In this document: in pieces, positions 46,100 to 56,743 of the stretch | How the letters are laid out: each line of letters starts with the position of its first letter | Numbering within the stretch: the stretch's first letter is position 1 | From: Zymoseptoria tritici IPO323 | Lineage: Eukaryota; Ascomycota; Dothideomycetes; Mycosphaerellales; Mycosphaerellaceae | Direction of reading: 5' to 3' | NCBI RefSeq assembly: GCF_000219625.1 | Contig: NC_018210.1 | Coordinates: forward strand, 1,860,001-1,924,000 | DNA: 64,000 bases | Notes under the pieces: generated by a model | Databases searched by the model: none | Seen by the model: the letters and a program-made list of their open reading frames with translations, nothing else | What the model was told of the DNA's origin: nothing | Made by a program: the position numbers and the translations under genes

Positions 46100-46526
46100 C
46101 GATCGCAAGCACCTGGCTGCGGGGATGTGTGGTTTCCGAACTACTCAAGAGCGTGCAATGAGCGACATCGGGTGCTGTCCGTCCGTGGTGGGGAGGGGAT
46201 GAGACTGGGTGTGTCCTGTATGGAGGAGGGAGTGCGGCGGCTTCACTGCGGACTCGAGGTGGCAAGATGGTAGGACCTGAGGGCTGGATAGGTATGCTGT
46301 TCGTCGAAGTGCAATGTCGGGAACCGCGTGCGTTGTGTGAGGGAAATGTGTAGTAATAATACAGATGCTCGTGATTGCTTGCGGACCATCGTCACTCGGC
46401 ATGCTCGGCTCTTCGCGCTGCTTTTGCCGATGAAAGCCGGGTCCAGCTCTCCTCATCGTCCCGGTCGACTCCACGCTTCGGATCCGATCGAACAAAGGGA
46501 GTCTTACTCATACACTGCGCTTCTAC
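46100..46526. other. Bidirectional promoter region
   Basis: A 427-bp spacer between two divergently transcribed genes (carrier and MT-A70 methyltransferase); both promoters must lie here. No specific element could be assigned. Confidence 0.5.
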
Positions 46527-47894
46527 ATGAGCTCTCCGATCTTGTGGGAGAACCATGACCGAAGTGTGGTATTGATTGACATTCCTCGATCCATTGCGGC
46601 GGCGCAGGGCAGCCATGATCATCCTTGTTCCGATTCTCTTCTATCTACTGAGCCTTCGACACGGCCATTTGTGACGAATGAGCCCAAGACGGCTGCAGCG
46701 AAAGCAAAGCTAGTGCAGAATACTACCGATGCAGGTATTGACTTGGAGTATCAGGGAATCATACAGGCGGCACTGCGAGATGTGAACGATAACTACAAGG
46801 GCGATTGGTGTCTTCCTCGCCCTTTCGTTGTACCATCTACGGTCAATGGACCCGGAGAGAAAAGAAAGCATTGTGTGGGAGATGATTTGACTAATAGTAA
46901 TGCTGTGGTGCAGGCCATCGAACCGGAGCTACCTCACGATCTTCTGGCCTCGTGCGACTCCATCTCACGCTCGACCGCGAGCTGTCAGGAATGCCCAGAT
47001 GACGATCCGTCCTTCCACTCCAATTGCTACTCATCAACCCAAAGTATTGAGATCCAGCACGTTCCCGAAGATGGCGAACGCAACGTACACTCCTTCCGCA
47101 TCCCACTCAAAGCGACCTTCTCCCTCTCCGCCTGCTCCTCGTCGCAATCATTCATGAACGGCATCCGAAACCAAGCCCAAACCCACTCCACCCGGCGACA
47201 CTTCGACATAATACTGCTCGACCCACCATGGCCAAATCGTTCAGTCAAACGCGCTCGCAAGTCTCCGGGTTCAAGCTATGCGACTTCGAGTTCCCTCCAC
47301 GACATATATCAGCTCCTTGCAGGCATGGATCTGGACATGCTGATGTCCGAGGAATGTCTTGTGGGCATTTGGATCACGAATAAATCTAGAATCAGGGATC
47401 TTGTTTTGGGAGATGATGGTGTGTTTGCCATGTGGGGATTGAGGTTAGAGGAGGAGTGGATTTGGGTGAAGACTACGAGTGGTGGGGAGCCTGTTACTCC
47501 GATTGACTCTGTGTGGAGGAAGCCATATGAGACGCTGTTGATAGGACGTAAAGGGCGGGAGGTGGGAGAGGCACCAAAGCGCAGGGTTATCATCAGTGTG
47601 CCTGATCTGCACTCACGCAAGCCGTGTTTGAAACTCCTCCTGGAACCCATGGCTCCTCGTTCGGATGGCTGTCGGGTACTGGAGGTCTTTGCGAGGCATC
47701 TAGTGGCTGGGTGGTGGAGCTGGGGGAATGAATGTATCAAGTTCAATTGGGATGGATATTGGCGGGCTCCAGTAGGGAACCGACGTGACGAGTCGCGGAC
47801 ATGTCGGCGGCGGCCTTCGGAAGCTGAATGCGCTTCTCAACTATCACAGCCAGCGGATTGCGAACGCCCAGCGGATGAATCGCAGTCAGCTTGA
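46527..47894 (+). CDS. MT-A70 family adenine N6-methyltransferase, METTL4-like
   Basis: A 455-residue single-exon protein of the MT-A70 family, which transfers methyl from S-adenosylmethionine to N6 of adenine in RNA or DNA. The catalytic DPPW motif is at 232-235 in FDIILLDPPWPNRS. Further family segments are VGIWITNKSRI, EEEWIWVKTTSGGEPVTPIDSVWRKPYETLLIG and a late VLEVFARHLVAGWWSWGNECIKFN (SAM/active-site side). The N-terminus VVLIDIPRSIAAAQ and the long spacing before DPPW match METTL4 rather than METTL3/METTL14 or IME4. METTL4 orthologues methylate U2 snRNA and have been linked to 6mA in DNA. The first ATG places the conserved N-terminus correctly. The 3' end converges on the FAD oxidoreductase 162 bp away. 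Confidence 0.88.
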   Translation: MSSPILWENHDRSVVLIDIPRSIAAAQGSHDHPCSDSLLSTEPSTRPFVTNEPKTAAAKAKLVQNTTDAGIDLEYQGIIQAALRDVNDNYKGDWCLPRPFVVPSTVNGPGEKRKHCVGDDLTNSNAVVQAIEPELPHDLLASCDSISRSTASCQECPDDDPSFHSNCYSSTQSIEIQHVPEDGERNVHSFRIPLKATFSLSACSSSQSFMNGIRNQAQTHSTRRHFDIILLDPPWPNRSVKRARKSPGSSYATSSSLHDIYQLLAGMDLDMLMSEECLVGIWITNKSRIRDLVLGDDGVFAMWGLRLEEEWIWVKTTSGGEPVTPIDSVWRKPYETLLIGRKGREVGEAPKRRVIISVPDLHSRKPCLKLLLEPMAPRSDGCRVLEVFARHLVAGWWSWGNECIKFNWDGYWRAPVGNRRDESRTCRRRPSEAECASQLSQPADCERPADESQSA

Positions 47895-48056
47895 TCTTCA
47901 CGGAGGACGGCCGATCAACGAGCTCAAGATGCACTCCAATCGCTGTGGAAGAGAATTCATGACGAACTGACTCAAGCAGCACCCTGGGTTACTTGTTGGG
48001 TGTCTTTCACTGGCAGATAGAGTGCTTTCATATCGGCTATCGACGATTCACTGCCC

Positions 48057-49945
48057 TCACTCCCTCGGCACCCAATCCTTCCACGTCGCCTCCCTGGCCT
48101 TCATATAATCCCGACTTTTAATGCTCTGCCTCAACCCATACAACCCCGCAAACGGCCACATCTCCCTCACCCTCTGCGTCCAAGACCTGCTTTCCCTCGC
48201 CTTTCGTTCCGCCTCGACATCCACGCGCACCTTTTCATACACGGTCGGCAGCGTCGTGGCGTGGTACTTCTCTCGCAGTCCATTGTACCAGTCTTGGTCA
48301 AAGTCTTTCCAGAAGTCTGTTTCGTTGAAGTAGGTTTGCGCATATAGCCACTTCATGCCGCCCAGTTCTTGGAGGGTTTCTTCGATGGCACGATTTGTTT
48401 TGATGAATGATTCTGATGTTTGGGGAGGAGGGGAGCGGCCCCAAAGCCCGATGTTGAGTAATTGTTCTGGTTCGACTTTGTCCGCTTGGAAATGAGGGTG
48501 CATCGTCTTGCCAGTGCTCTGCCTGAGCGGGCATAACCACAGCGGCCAAATTCCCGTCAATCGGTCCATCCTCTCGACGAACTCGGTTGCGGTGTGGTAT
48601 GGAAGAGCTAGATCTTGCACGATCATCTGTTCGGATCGTCCGCTGGAGTGCAATGCGTTGTAGAGCATTCGCGTGTGGAGGAAGTCGTCCAGAAACCAAC
48701 GTGTCGTTCGATTGAATGGAAACTTCATGTACTCGAAGGCCCCCTTGCCGACCCAGAACCCGCCGCGGTCGTAGCGGAAGAGGTATTCGGGCAGGGGAAC
48801 TGCTTCTGAGGTTGGCTCACTAGAGCGCGAGATTTTGTCTTGGACGTGGAGGTAGAACCAAGGATCCTTCGCATCACTGAATCGTTGGATGGGAAAGGTG
48901 GAAGTGTCGGTCATCTTGCCTGTTACAATCGCTCCACTGGTCAGGGAGAACATGATCCCGTCAACGTAGTCAAAATCATCAGGCCTGGAGGTAAAGTCCT
49001 GAAGCTTCTCAATCGCGTCCTGCATGCTGACGACCGGGTGGTAGGTCGTCTCAACGAATTTGGTCGCAGTGTGAAGATTCTGCAACTCGACCATTGTTGT
49101 GACCCCCATTGTACCGACTGCACCTGCGGCACCGCGGAAGAGATCTTCACGCTCGCTTTCGGATAATGTGACGACTTCACCCGTGGCGAGGACCATCTCC
49201 ACCGATTTGAGAGTGCGGTCGAAGAAGCCATGTTTGAAGGAGCTGCTCTCCCCTGAGGTTCCGCTGTAGCCACCGCCGACTGTAATTCCTGGGAACTCCA
49301 TGACGACGGGAGGGACCAGGCCATGCTTGAGTAGCTCTTCTACTAGTCGGTCCATCGGCACGCTATGGTTGAAGCGTCAGCTATGCCTCAGATACCAAGT
49401 ATAAGGACAGACTGGGACCTCTGCGTAGCGTCCAAAAAATTGAGCTTCATTGCAGAAATTCCGCTCTTCTATTCTTACTTCGGTTCAACCAGCGCCGTCT
49501 TGTTGACAGTATCCACCTTGACAACATGATTCAATCTGCTTGTATCCACCAGCTTTTTGGGGTCCTTGCTATTCTTCCTCGTCGAGTTCGTCGAGCCATG
49601 TGCTATCCTGAACTTCTCTTTACGGTCGTAGAAATCACGCACTCTAGCAGCGATGCTGGCCACTTCGCGATTGTGAGCTTCGAGGGTCGTGGGAGCGGTT
49701 CCTCCATGTTGTATTGGCCGGAATGATGGTGACGAGCTGGAGAGCTGTCTCGTGGCGGACAATCGACGTGACGGACAAGGCTTCTGGCGCGGGAGCTCCA
49801 GCGATGTTCTCCGCGATGTCCATTGGGAACAGAACCTTGCTATGATCTGGGATTGCGTCGGTAAGGCATCCTGCTGTGCGAAGCATAGACTTGGAGCACT
49901 TTTCGCAATGCCATTGAGTCGCTTCATGGAGCGGGCATTGCTCAT
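48057..49945 (-). CDS. FAD-linked oxidoreductase, DHCR24 (delta24-sterol reductase)-like
   Basis: Two exons: 49945-49479 and 49362-48057. The 116-bp intron 49478-49363 (GTAAGA donor, GCTGAC branch-like site, ATAG acceptor) joins VEPN to VPMDRLVEEL in frame. The product has an FAD_binding_4 (PCMH-type) domain: FRIAHGSTNSTR, then VEFPGITVGGGYSGTSGESSSFKHGFFD-type sequence, and GAAGAVGTMGVTT. The C-terminal half matches the DHCR24-like group (YVDGIMFS, GGFWVGKGAFEYMKFPFNR, WPLWLCPLR, WYNGLREKYHA). Family members reduce or oxidise sterol side chains or related lipids at membranes. The start is uncertain: 49945 (MSNARSM) and 49927 are both in frame, while the frame beyond to 50128 overlaps a duplicated fragment and is unlikely to be coding. 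Confidence 0.82.
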
Positions 49946-51397
49946 TGCGGTGATGTCGGGAAGTATGCTCAACCAAAAAAAGTCTGGCTGGCTGACAAGA
50001 CAGGAACGAGATGCCCAAAGCAATGGATGCAGAAATGTAGACATCACGTCCATCGACATAATGTCGATATGCGGGAGCAGCTCCGGCGAGCGGCCCGTAC
50101 TCCGCTGACAGGCGAGTCTCGTCTTCATCCTCCCTACTCACATTCGCCGGACCGGCTCAGATCTGCTGGTGATGGCTTCCATTATGCTGGACCGCCACGA
50201 GTCCCACGAGGTCTGTTGCCAATTTGAAGACGAACGACTGGCAGCAGGGAACTGATCACATAGAGCCCCGTCGCCTCGATCCAGAATGGCGCGCTTCTCT
50301 TGTGGTCACGAGGACTCCAGACCACTTCTGTGACCGCCATGCAAACGCAATGGCCGGTGCAGTGATGTGAACGAAGCATGTGACAGAAGCGCGAGGAAGC
50401 AGGTCGACTTGCACGTGCAGGAGGTGATCCAGGCCGCATGTGCGGACGACACGACTAAGCTTCACGGCTAACGAGCGTCGCTGTTGAGGTTGAGGTCCAC
50501 GGTTCGAAATGATACTTGATCTGTCTGCATCTGTGCTTTGTTGAGCATGGCAGGTCTAGACCTGCTCCAATCCGCGTCGGATGAGGCCAGGCCATGGATG
50601 TTGTCGGCTTTCACCGCCAGACGACTTTCGTTCACCCACTGCCGAAAGATGCCCCTTGTCCTCGAAGCAAAACTTAGAGTCGACATGAGATTCTTCCACC
50701 ACTCACCATCCGTCGAGAGCTCCCTATCGTGCGGGCTAACTGATGACACGAGTCTAGCATGATCATCCCGCCATCGCAGGCGTCGGTCTGCATGACAGGC
50801 CATTGCCACAGGCTCGCACGGTGCGGATACCCTATGAATGGACATTCTCGTTTGCAGGATACGAGCTACACGTCTGGGCAAGGGACATTCCTTTGAATCA
50901 ATCGTCCGGTGGACCGTGGAGCAGGTGCTACTAGGCTGGGTAGGCTTCAGATGGGCGCTATTTTCTATGTTTTGAAGGATCTCACTAATCGATTGTACGC
51001 TTTCGACCAAGCCCAACAGGGAGGCGACAACGCGAAGAAGTCGTTCTTGCGCTAGGACCGGCCGTTGGAGATGCAAAAAGGATATACTTTATTGGCTGGC
51101 CGGGGTCGGACTTGTCAACAGGGGCACGATGGATCTGAATTCTGAAATGTTCCATGTCCTTCGGCATTTCTTTCGTTCACCGCCTTCTCCGTTCGGCAAT
51201 TGATACAGCGAGCCTCGCATTGAGAGGTGGTATATAGGGCCGGTTGTCCCGCGCTTGAGAAGGTACCCAAACAGCATTCAGTTACTCCGCTACGATTGCC
51301 ATCAACAACGAAGCGGCCCGCGAAAACTCCATTGCTCTACGACGACATCATTTACTACACCAACACCTTCAGCTCGACATCTTTCGATCCTGCAACA
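49946..51397. other. 1.45 kb region with duplicated fragment, no firm gene
   Basis: Contains a fragment at 50044-50118 similar to the cysteine-rich gene at 52058-52328. A minus-strand frame at 50468-51076 includes LLRVVASLLGLVESVQSISEIL, faintly like N-terminal helices of fungal STAND-type proteins, but it has no early ATG. Upstream of 51398 lies the promoter of the small secreted protein gene, with a TATA-like tatata near 51232. Confidence 0.4.
50044..50118 (-). repeat. Partial duplicate of the 52.2 kb cysteine-rich gene
   Basis: The 19-mer agctccggcgagcggcccg occurs exactly at 50079-50097 and 52276-52294. Preceding it are near-identical 16-mers (50061-50076 and 52241-52256, one mismatch), and ccgctgac follows both. 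Same orientation, with spacing shortened in this copy. It lacks the Cys codons, so it is a remnant. Confidence 0.65.
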
Positions 51398-51701
51398 ATG
51401 TTCCGTCTCGCAATCATCAGCATGCTGGCCGCTACTGTCGCCGTCAACGCCCTCGTTGCCAAACCAAACTCGGCGGTGAGTGCTTCACTGCTTCCCTCAT
51501 CACGCTGCGCTGAGAGTCTCATGCTGACTGAATGACCATTTCTAGAACGAGATCTTCGAGCGCGCGACCCAGTTGAGATGCGGACATTTCTACACTTGCG
51601 ACACCGACAGCGATTGCCCGGGGTGGAGGACGCCCGAGCAGTGCCATCGATGCCTGCCAGACTACGACGACGGCGCCCTTCTCGGCTACTATTGCGCTTG
51701 A
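51398..51701 (+). CDS. Small secreted cysteine-rich protein, effector-like, two exons
   Basis: Predicted 77-residue secreted protein. Exon 1 is 51398-51475, intron 51476-51545 (GTGAGT donor, CATTTCTAG acceptor, phase 0), exon 2 51546-51701. Residues 1-18 form a signal peptide (MFRLAIISMLAATVAVNA, likely cleaved after NA). The mature part of about 59 residues has six cysteines with spacing C-x5-C-x5-C-x8-C-x2-C-x13-C, allowing three disulfides. I find no named family. Size, cysteine content and position in a gene-poor tract beside duplicated cysteine-rich sequence fit fungal apoplastic effectors or antimicrobial peptides, but that is inference. Both splice sites are strong, and the stop follows the last Cys by one residue. 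Confidence 0.7.
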
Positions 51702-52057
51702 GGTGGATCGAGTGAGTCCCGCGGCACGATACTGAACCGGCAGCCGCATGCGAGGTCGAGCAGGCTTCCGGTCCGGTGAGCGATGATTCGTCACACTGGG
51801 ACTCGCGAGGATAGGGGCAGGTGGAGCGCCCGCGGTGTTGCATAGAAGGTTGTGTTTCGAACCAATTTGGCTTGGGATAATTTCATGGGAAGAAGGGCTC
51901 CTGCACAAGACATCAATGCTCTGCTCTTCGCTTAGCTTTCAAAGGAAGGACATCCTGCTTCTCGCTACTAAGACCTTCCTTCCCAACCTCACTCTTTCTG
52001 TCCATTCACTGCAACATTGTCACCATGACCAAATAATACTTTCTGTCTCAGCCAGAC
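51702..52057. other. Spacer between two convergent cysteine-rich genes
   Basis: 356 bp with no supported feature. It contains the 3' flanks of both cysteine-rich genes. Confidence 0.4.
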
Positions 52058-52328
52058 CTAAGAAGCCGGAAAAAATCTGGCAGCTCTTCTGCAAGGTACC
52101 TTACAGTTGCACTGCCGTCAGCACGCACTTAGTCTCTCGGTCCAAACATCACTCGCACCGCACGAACACCTCCAAGCTCCGTGGCATTCGATCGACTTAC
52201 GATGCATTTCCGGCAGCTCTGGCAGAAGTCGACGGGCATGATGTCGATGTGCGGGAACACGCGCCTCGCGTGGAAAGCTCCGGCGAGCGGCCCGCCACTG
52301 CAGTCGGGTGCCTCGATGATCGATACCG
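52058..52328 (-). CDS. Cysteine-rich small protein, 3' exons only; first exon not found
   Basis: Two exons are visible: about 52328-52201 and 52111-52058, with intron 52200-52112 (GTAAGT donor, GCTGAC branch-like site, GGCAG acceptor, phase 0). The translated part begins near VSIIEAPDCSGG and ends with a dense cysteine cluster CQSCRKCICNCKVPCRR, then FFPAS and a TAG stop. A CAG acceptor lies just upstream (52329-52330). No start with a signal peptide could be identified upstream, so the first exon is missing, distant or lost. It may be a decaying secreted-protein gene. A shorter relic sits at 50044-50118. Confidence 0.45.
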
Positions 52329-54799
52329 CTGACGTGGTGAGTCTTCCCTGCTATTGTGAGCATGCGGCCTTGATTATCACAACTCCCCATAAATCTGGGC
52401 TGTGGACTCATGGATAACACTGCGATCGTCGCATGGCCCGAGGTCCAGCCTGCATTGACGGGCTTCCTGGTGGTCTCTGACCCGCAACGCAGCACAGCTC
52501 GCGGACTTCTGACCAGCACAACGTACGATCAAGGAGGGTCACCTCACTGGGCAGAAGCACACCCTTCGTTCTCCCTCGCCCGGAGGTCAGTAAGTACACA
52601 CGATAGCCGCGGCCCTGTCGATTTCAGATGAAGCCGGATCGCAGCTGTCGACTGAAAGACTGTTTACATTCGCCGGGCTGTCCAGACGTTACAGATGTCA
52701 GATATGCAGAAGGTATTCCTTATCTCCTAGTCCTATTCTCCCCTGCTTGGATTCTTTCAACGCTGTACGCCTGCTGTACTAGGACTCGCGCCCGAATTAC
52801 ACTATCCGCTCCTCTTCCCGCTCCATGGCGTGCTCATCCCACAGAAGCTGGACTGGCTCTGCCGGTAATATAATATGTTACATTGTACTCTGACCCGTCT
52901 CGTCGAGGGTTCTCACCTGACTTCCTTGCGAACCGGGCTGTCTCCAGCGCCTGCCATCGTGGAGACCTCTGCGAGTTCGTATAGACGGCGATGAGACCGT
53001 GGTCAGTAGCAGCGTAGTCCGTACTTCGTGGATGAAGTATGTGTTCTGGAGGCAGGAGGTGGACGAGGAAGCTGAGAAAGATGGTCGGCAACGAGCTCTT
53101 GAGAGCTAGCCACTGACAGAGGTGGATTGTCGCCGTTGTGGAAGGTGGTCGGGGTTATGGTTGTGATTGTGAATGCAAGAGAAAAGAGGGCGAAAAGGCT
53201 GCTTGACGGTGTCAAGCCTGTGGTGTTGGTCAGCTCCACGGCCTGCTCCACGGACTCGCTCATGGAGACGCTATCATTGAGGTACGTATCCACTGGAGGC
53301 TTCGGCGTCAATCGAGAGCTCCGTCAATGACAGATGGAACCACAGTGCCCAAAAATTTGCCATTGTTAGGAAACAATATGCCACGGCTGCAGAAGGATCT
53401 CAATACCAGGGAAGTCTGCTGTCTTATGGTGAGAAGGCCAACAATACACCGCCATCGCATACACTTGGAGCCTCCATCGCATCGTCCTCGCAAACATTCT
53501 TCAATCTCATCTCTTCCTCCTCCAAGGTCCATCCTCCCTCGCTCGACACCGCCGTCGTTTTGCGCTCCGCATATGACACCGCCGCCTCTTCCGCCTGCCT
53601 GAGGCCGCCGCTGCTTCTTCTCCTCCGACATCTGCCACCCCATCTCCGGTGACACTTCGACTTCCGGCCATGAAAGAACCCTGCGAGGGAAGAAGGAGGT
53701 TGGAGATCGGCGAGCCAGTCATGTCGAGCAATGTGGAGCGTGCGGAGCCCTGGCGTTGTCTTCACGGGCGCATATGATCTGCAGCATTGGCGACAAATAC
53801 CACTTCACCAGTATCGGAAGCTGCGCGGCGGCAAGGGGAATCTTTCCATCCGCTCGGAATTTCTCCTAGAGGAAGGTCAGTATTGCGAGTGAATGATATC
53901 CATTTTCTCATGACATTCCGCTGACCAGTCACCAGCGAGGCAGTGCTGAAGCTGAAGTGGAAGCCATAAAAAACTTCTCATTGGCCGGAGGAGGCTTCGT
54001 CGTCATGTTGAAGCTGGACCCTGTTCAGCTGCTCGAGCGACTCTCCCAAACACGATTTGCTCTTCGGATTCAGCGCAACATGATCAGCAGTCACAACACC
54101 AAGATATTCTTTGAGATGAATCTTTGCAACGAGCGCTACAATCTCCGACAGAAATCATGCAAATCCGAGCACTGAGTGTTGAGATATGAATTCCTTCACT
54201 GTTGGGCGATTGGGAAAACATTCACTTCACTTCCTCCCAGCAGTTTCCCAATGCGGCTAAGCTTGAAACGCCAAGAGCTACTTTCACAGGCCCGAGCACC
54301 ACGCACGACCAGCCACCGCAATTGCCATTGAAGATTGAGGAAGATGTCTACCTTCGTCGTCTGCTCGTGCAGTTTCTTCCTCTTCTTCCAGACATACACC
54401 ACATTCCATTCTGTACACTTTCACCAGCATTCTCCTTGACATCGTTCAATTCTCCGCATACCGCACACAGCATTCGCATACAGCATTGCATTCACCCTCT
54501 GCGCATCCGCCAGCATACCAATCTCCGCCGGTCAGAGACTCAAGACAAGAACGCCAGTGCAAGGCCTTTTCAAGACTGCAGCGCAGTTTTCACCACACCT
54601 ATTCGCAGCTCCGCAGCGCTCAAGCAAGAACTCGACAGCATCAAGCACTCGCTCCGCCAGCTTACACTGCAAGACTTCGTCTGAAGAACACTCTGCTCAG
54701 CACTCTGCTCAAGACTGCCGTTCGACACTTCATCAAGCTTTTCAGCAACCCAAGAAAGACTCCCACAAGACTTCACCACACAACCCAACACTCTTCAAG
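52329..54799. other. 2.5 kb without supported gene
   Basis: Candidates such as 52628-52873 (+), 53003-53311 (-, with one hydrophobic stretch SSSLFALFSLAFTITTI) and 53957-54175 (+) have no domain and no convincing splicing. The 3' part (54180-54799) is pyrimidine/CA-rich and is probably the promoter and long 5' leader of the repeat protein at 54800. Confidence 0.35.
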
Positions 54800-56743
54800 A
54801 TGCAAGCATACCACCCCGAGACCACGAAGGACTGCTTCGTCTGCCATCTACCTTTTCCTGAGCAACAGCTCGACGAAGGTAGTTGCTGCACACAGTGCGC
54901 AATATCCGTGTTCGGTGCGTTCGACTTTAACGGCGGCGCTTTCAACGACGGCTTTGACATGGCATTCGACACTCCATTCGACACTCCCGCCAACACCACC
55001 ATGCCCATTCAGGGTCCCGCCAACAGCGTCAATGCAGACTGGGCTCCTGTCGATACCAACAACGCTGTTCAGTATCCTGTCAACATCGGCAATGCAGTCC
55101 AGTTTCCTGCCAATGCCAATAACGCAGTCCACTCTTTCGCCAACACCAACAACGCAGCCCAATTGCCTGCCCACTCCAACAATGCAGTTCAAATTCCTGC
55201 CAACTTCAACAACGCAGTCCAATTCCCTGCCTGGCCTGCCACGGCCAGCAACGCAGCTCAGTTCCCTGCCAACACCGACAACGCAGTCCAATTCCCTGCC
55301 TGGCCTGCCACGACCGGCAACGCAGCTCAGTTCCCTGCCAACACCAACAACGCAGTCCAGTTCCCTGCCTGGCCTACCACGACCACCAACGCAGCTCAGT
55401 TCCCTGCCAACACCAACAACGCAGTACAGCTCTCTACCAGCTCCAACAACGCTGTCCAGTCCCATAGCAACACCGACCATGCTGCGCCTACCCCAACCAC
55501 TACAGAGAACGCAGTCCAGTCTCCTGCCAACAGCGACAGTGCTGCTCAGTCTTCCTTCGTTATCGACGAAGCAGCTCAGACCGCATTCTACGATCACATC
55601 TGGTCCGAAGACACCCCCGTCAACAATCAACAGCCAGATCCCAACCTCCCATCTTCCTGCATCGATCCATCCACTCTCAACGCACTCGATGCCAGCGACA
55701 GCGTTCTGTTCGGCGGCTTTGACCTTGGTCAGCAAGACCAGCAGTTTGGCTTTTCTTTCGACGACGACATCTCCTTCCCCGGCGGCTACGACTCTCAAGC
55801 CAACAACAACGTCACTGTCGCTCCAGCTGCTGTTGCCGCCGAGGAGAGTGTCATCTCTCCGCTCTCGTCTTGCTTCCCTGGGATGAGCAATCTCACCTCC
55901 GGTTTCTCTCCACAGGAGAGCTTCTCCTCCTCTCCCGCCGACTCTGCGGTGAGCTTCTCTCCCGCGGCATCCTCCCCTCCGCTCTCCACCGCCGCCAACA
56001 ACCTCCCCGCCCCTGCCGCCAATGCTGAGCAGACAAGCTCGCCGGCGCAGGAGGAGCCGAGAGACCCTCGCGAAGGGTATGTCCTCCTCTCCTCTCTCGA
56101 GGAATCCTCCGCCGGCCCTGCCGACACCGCCTCCGCCGAGCCAACAGCCGGCTTCACCCTCGAAGAGGCGGAGATGAACCTCTTCATCGCTTTGGGCGGC
56201 GATCCTTCTCCTCCCGTCTCCGACGTGGTCCCGGCTCCGGCCACCTCCTACCAATCTCCTCCTCCCGCCGCCAACGCGGTTGCGCCTCCGCCCGCGTTCC
56301 AATTCCCTCCTCCCGCCGCCACCTTGATCACCAACCCCGACCCCTCCAAGACTCTCTGCCTCCCCTTCCTCAACAGCGGCGGAACCTGGTGCCCGGCAGG
56401 CCGCAAGTGCCCAAACCACCACTTCGTCCACATCGTCACCGACCGAGGCCACATCACCGCCGCCAACCCACCCGGCAGCACGACTGTCGCCACCAAGAAC
56501 GGCCTAATGGTGCTGTCGGCCGAGTACATCGAGGAGACGCAGAAGGCGTTTGAGGTCCATCGCAAGCTGGCACATGAGCGTCGGGGTCCGAGATTCGAGT
56601 GCGCTACTTGCCACAAGAATGCGCCGAAGAACCCGGGCAATGATGGGGTGCGGTGTACGCCGTGTTTCAAGCGCAAGGCGGCTTGTGAGGCGCTGGGTGG
56701 GATTTGGGAGGACAAGATGCCGAAGCGGAAGAGGAAGAACTGA
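54800..56743 (+). CDS. Asn/Ala/Gln repeat protein with N- and C-terminal zinc-knuckle-like motifs
   Basis: Predicted 647-residue protein from the ATG at 54800 (MQAYHPETTKDC); the same frame is open to 54557 but upstream codons look like leader. The N-terminus has a Cys pair module (CFVCHLPF...CCTQC, residues about 11-33). Residues about 75-250 are short repeats of NNAVQFPAN type, including three 69-bp units. The middle is acidic, Ser/Pro/Ala-rich and activation-domain-like. The C-terminus has a CCCH-like segment (CLPFLNSGGTWCPAGRKCPNHHFVH) and a Cys-pair module (CATCHKNAP...CTPCFKRKAAC), ending in a basic NLS-like KRKRKN. A nuclear nucleic-acid-binding regulator is plausible. No named family recognised. 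Confidence 0.7.
   Translation: MQAYHPETTKDCFVCHLPFPEQQLDEGSCCTQCAISVFGAFDFNGGAFNDGFDMAFDTPFDTPANTTMPIQGPANSVNADWAPVDTNNAVQYPVNIGNAVQFPANANNAVHSFANTNNAAQLPAHSNNAVQIPANFNNAVQFPAWPATASNAAQFPANTDNAVQFPAWPATTGNAAQFPANTNNAVQFPAWPTTTTNAAQFPANTNNAVQLSTSSNNAVQSHSNTDHAAPTPTTTENAVQSPANSDSAAQSSFVIDEAAQTAFYDHIWSEDTPVNNQQPDPNLPSSCIDPSTLNALDASDSVLFGGFDLGQQDQQFGFSFDDDISFPGGYDSQANNNVTVAPAAVAAEESVISPLSSCFPGMSNLTSGFSPQESFSSSPADSAVSFSPAASSPPLSTAANNLPAPAANAEQTSSPAQEEPRDPREGYVLLSSLEESSAGPADTASAEPTAGFTLEEAEMNLFIALGGDPSPPVSDVVPAPATSYQSPPPAANAVAPPPAFQFPPPAATLITNPDPSKTLCLPFLNSGGTWCPAGRKCPNHHFVHIVTDRGHITAANPPGSTTVATKNGLMVLSAEYIEETQKAFEVHRKLAHERRGPRFECATCHKNAPKNPGNDGVRCTPCFKRKAACEALGGIWEDKMPKRKRKN
55211..55417. repeat. 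69-bp tandem repeat, three units, in repeat protein
   Basis: Units at 55211-55279, 55280-55348 and 55349-55417 encode 23-residue repeats beginning NAVQFPAWPAT. They sit within a wider array of shorter 12-13 residue relatives. Confidence 0.9.

Noticed and set aside
49946..50128. Upstream in-frame extension of the DHCR24-like gene to an ATG at 50128
   Set aside because: This stretch overlaps the duplicated cysteine-gene fragment and adds no FAD-domain sequence; later ATGs are more plausible.
50468..51076. Minus-strand 202-codon frame with STAND-like N-terminal helix
   Set aside because: No early ATG, no continuation into a NACHT or ankyrin region and only one weakly similar helix; kept only as a note in the interval entry.
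54486..55886. 466-codon plus-strand frame overlapping the repeat protein, and a 534-codon minus-strand frame at 54848-56452
   Set aside because: Both are created by the repeat array: when the unit length is a multiple of three and one unit lacks stops in a frame, the whole array is open. They lack the Cys modules and show Ser/Thr/Pro or Gly/Arg/Val low complexity only.
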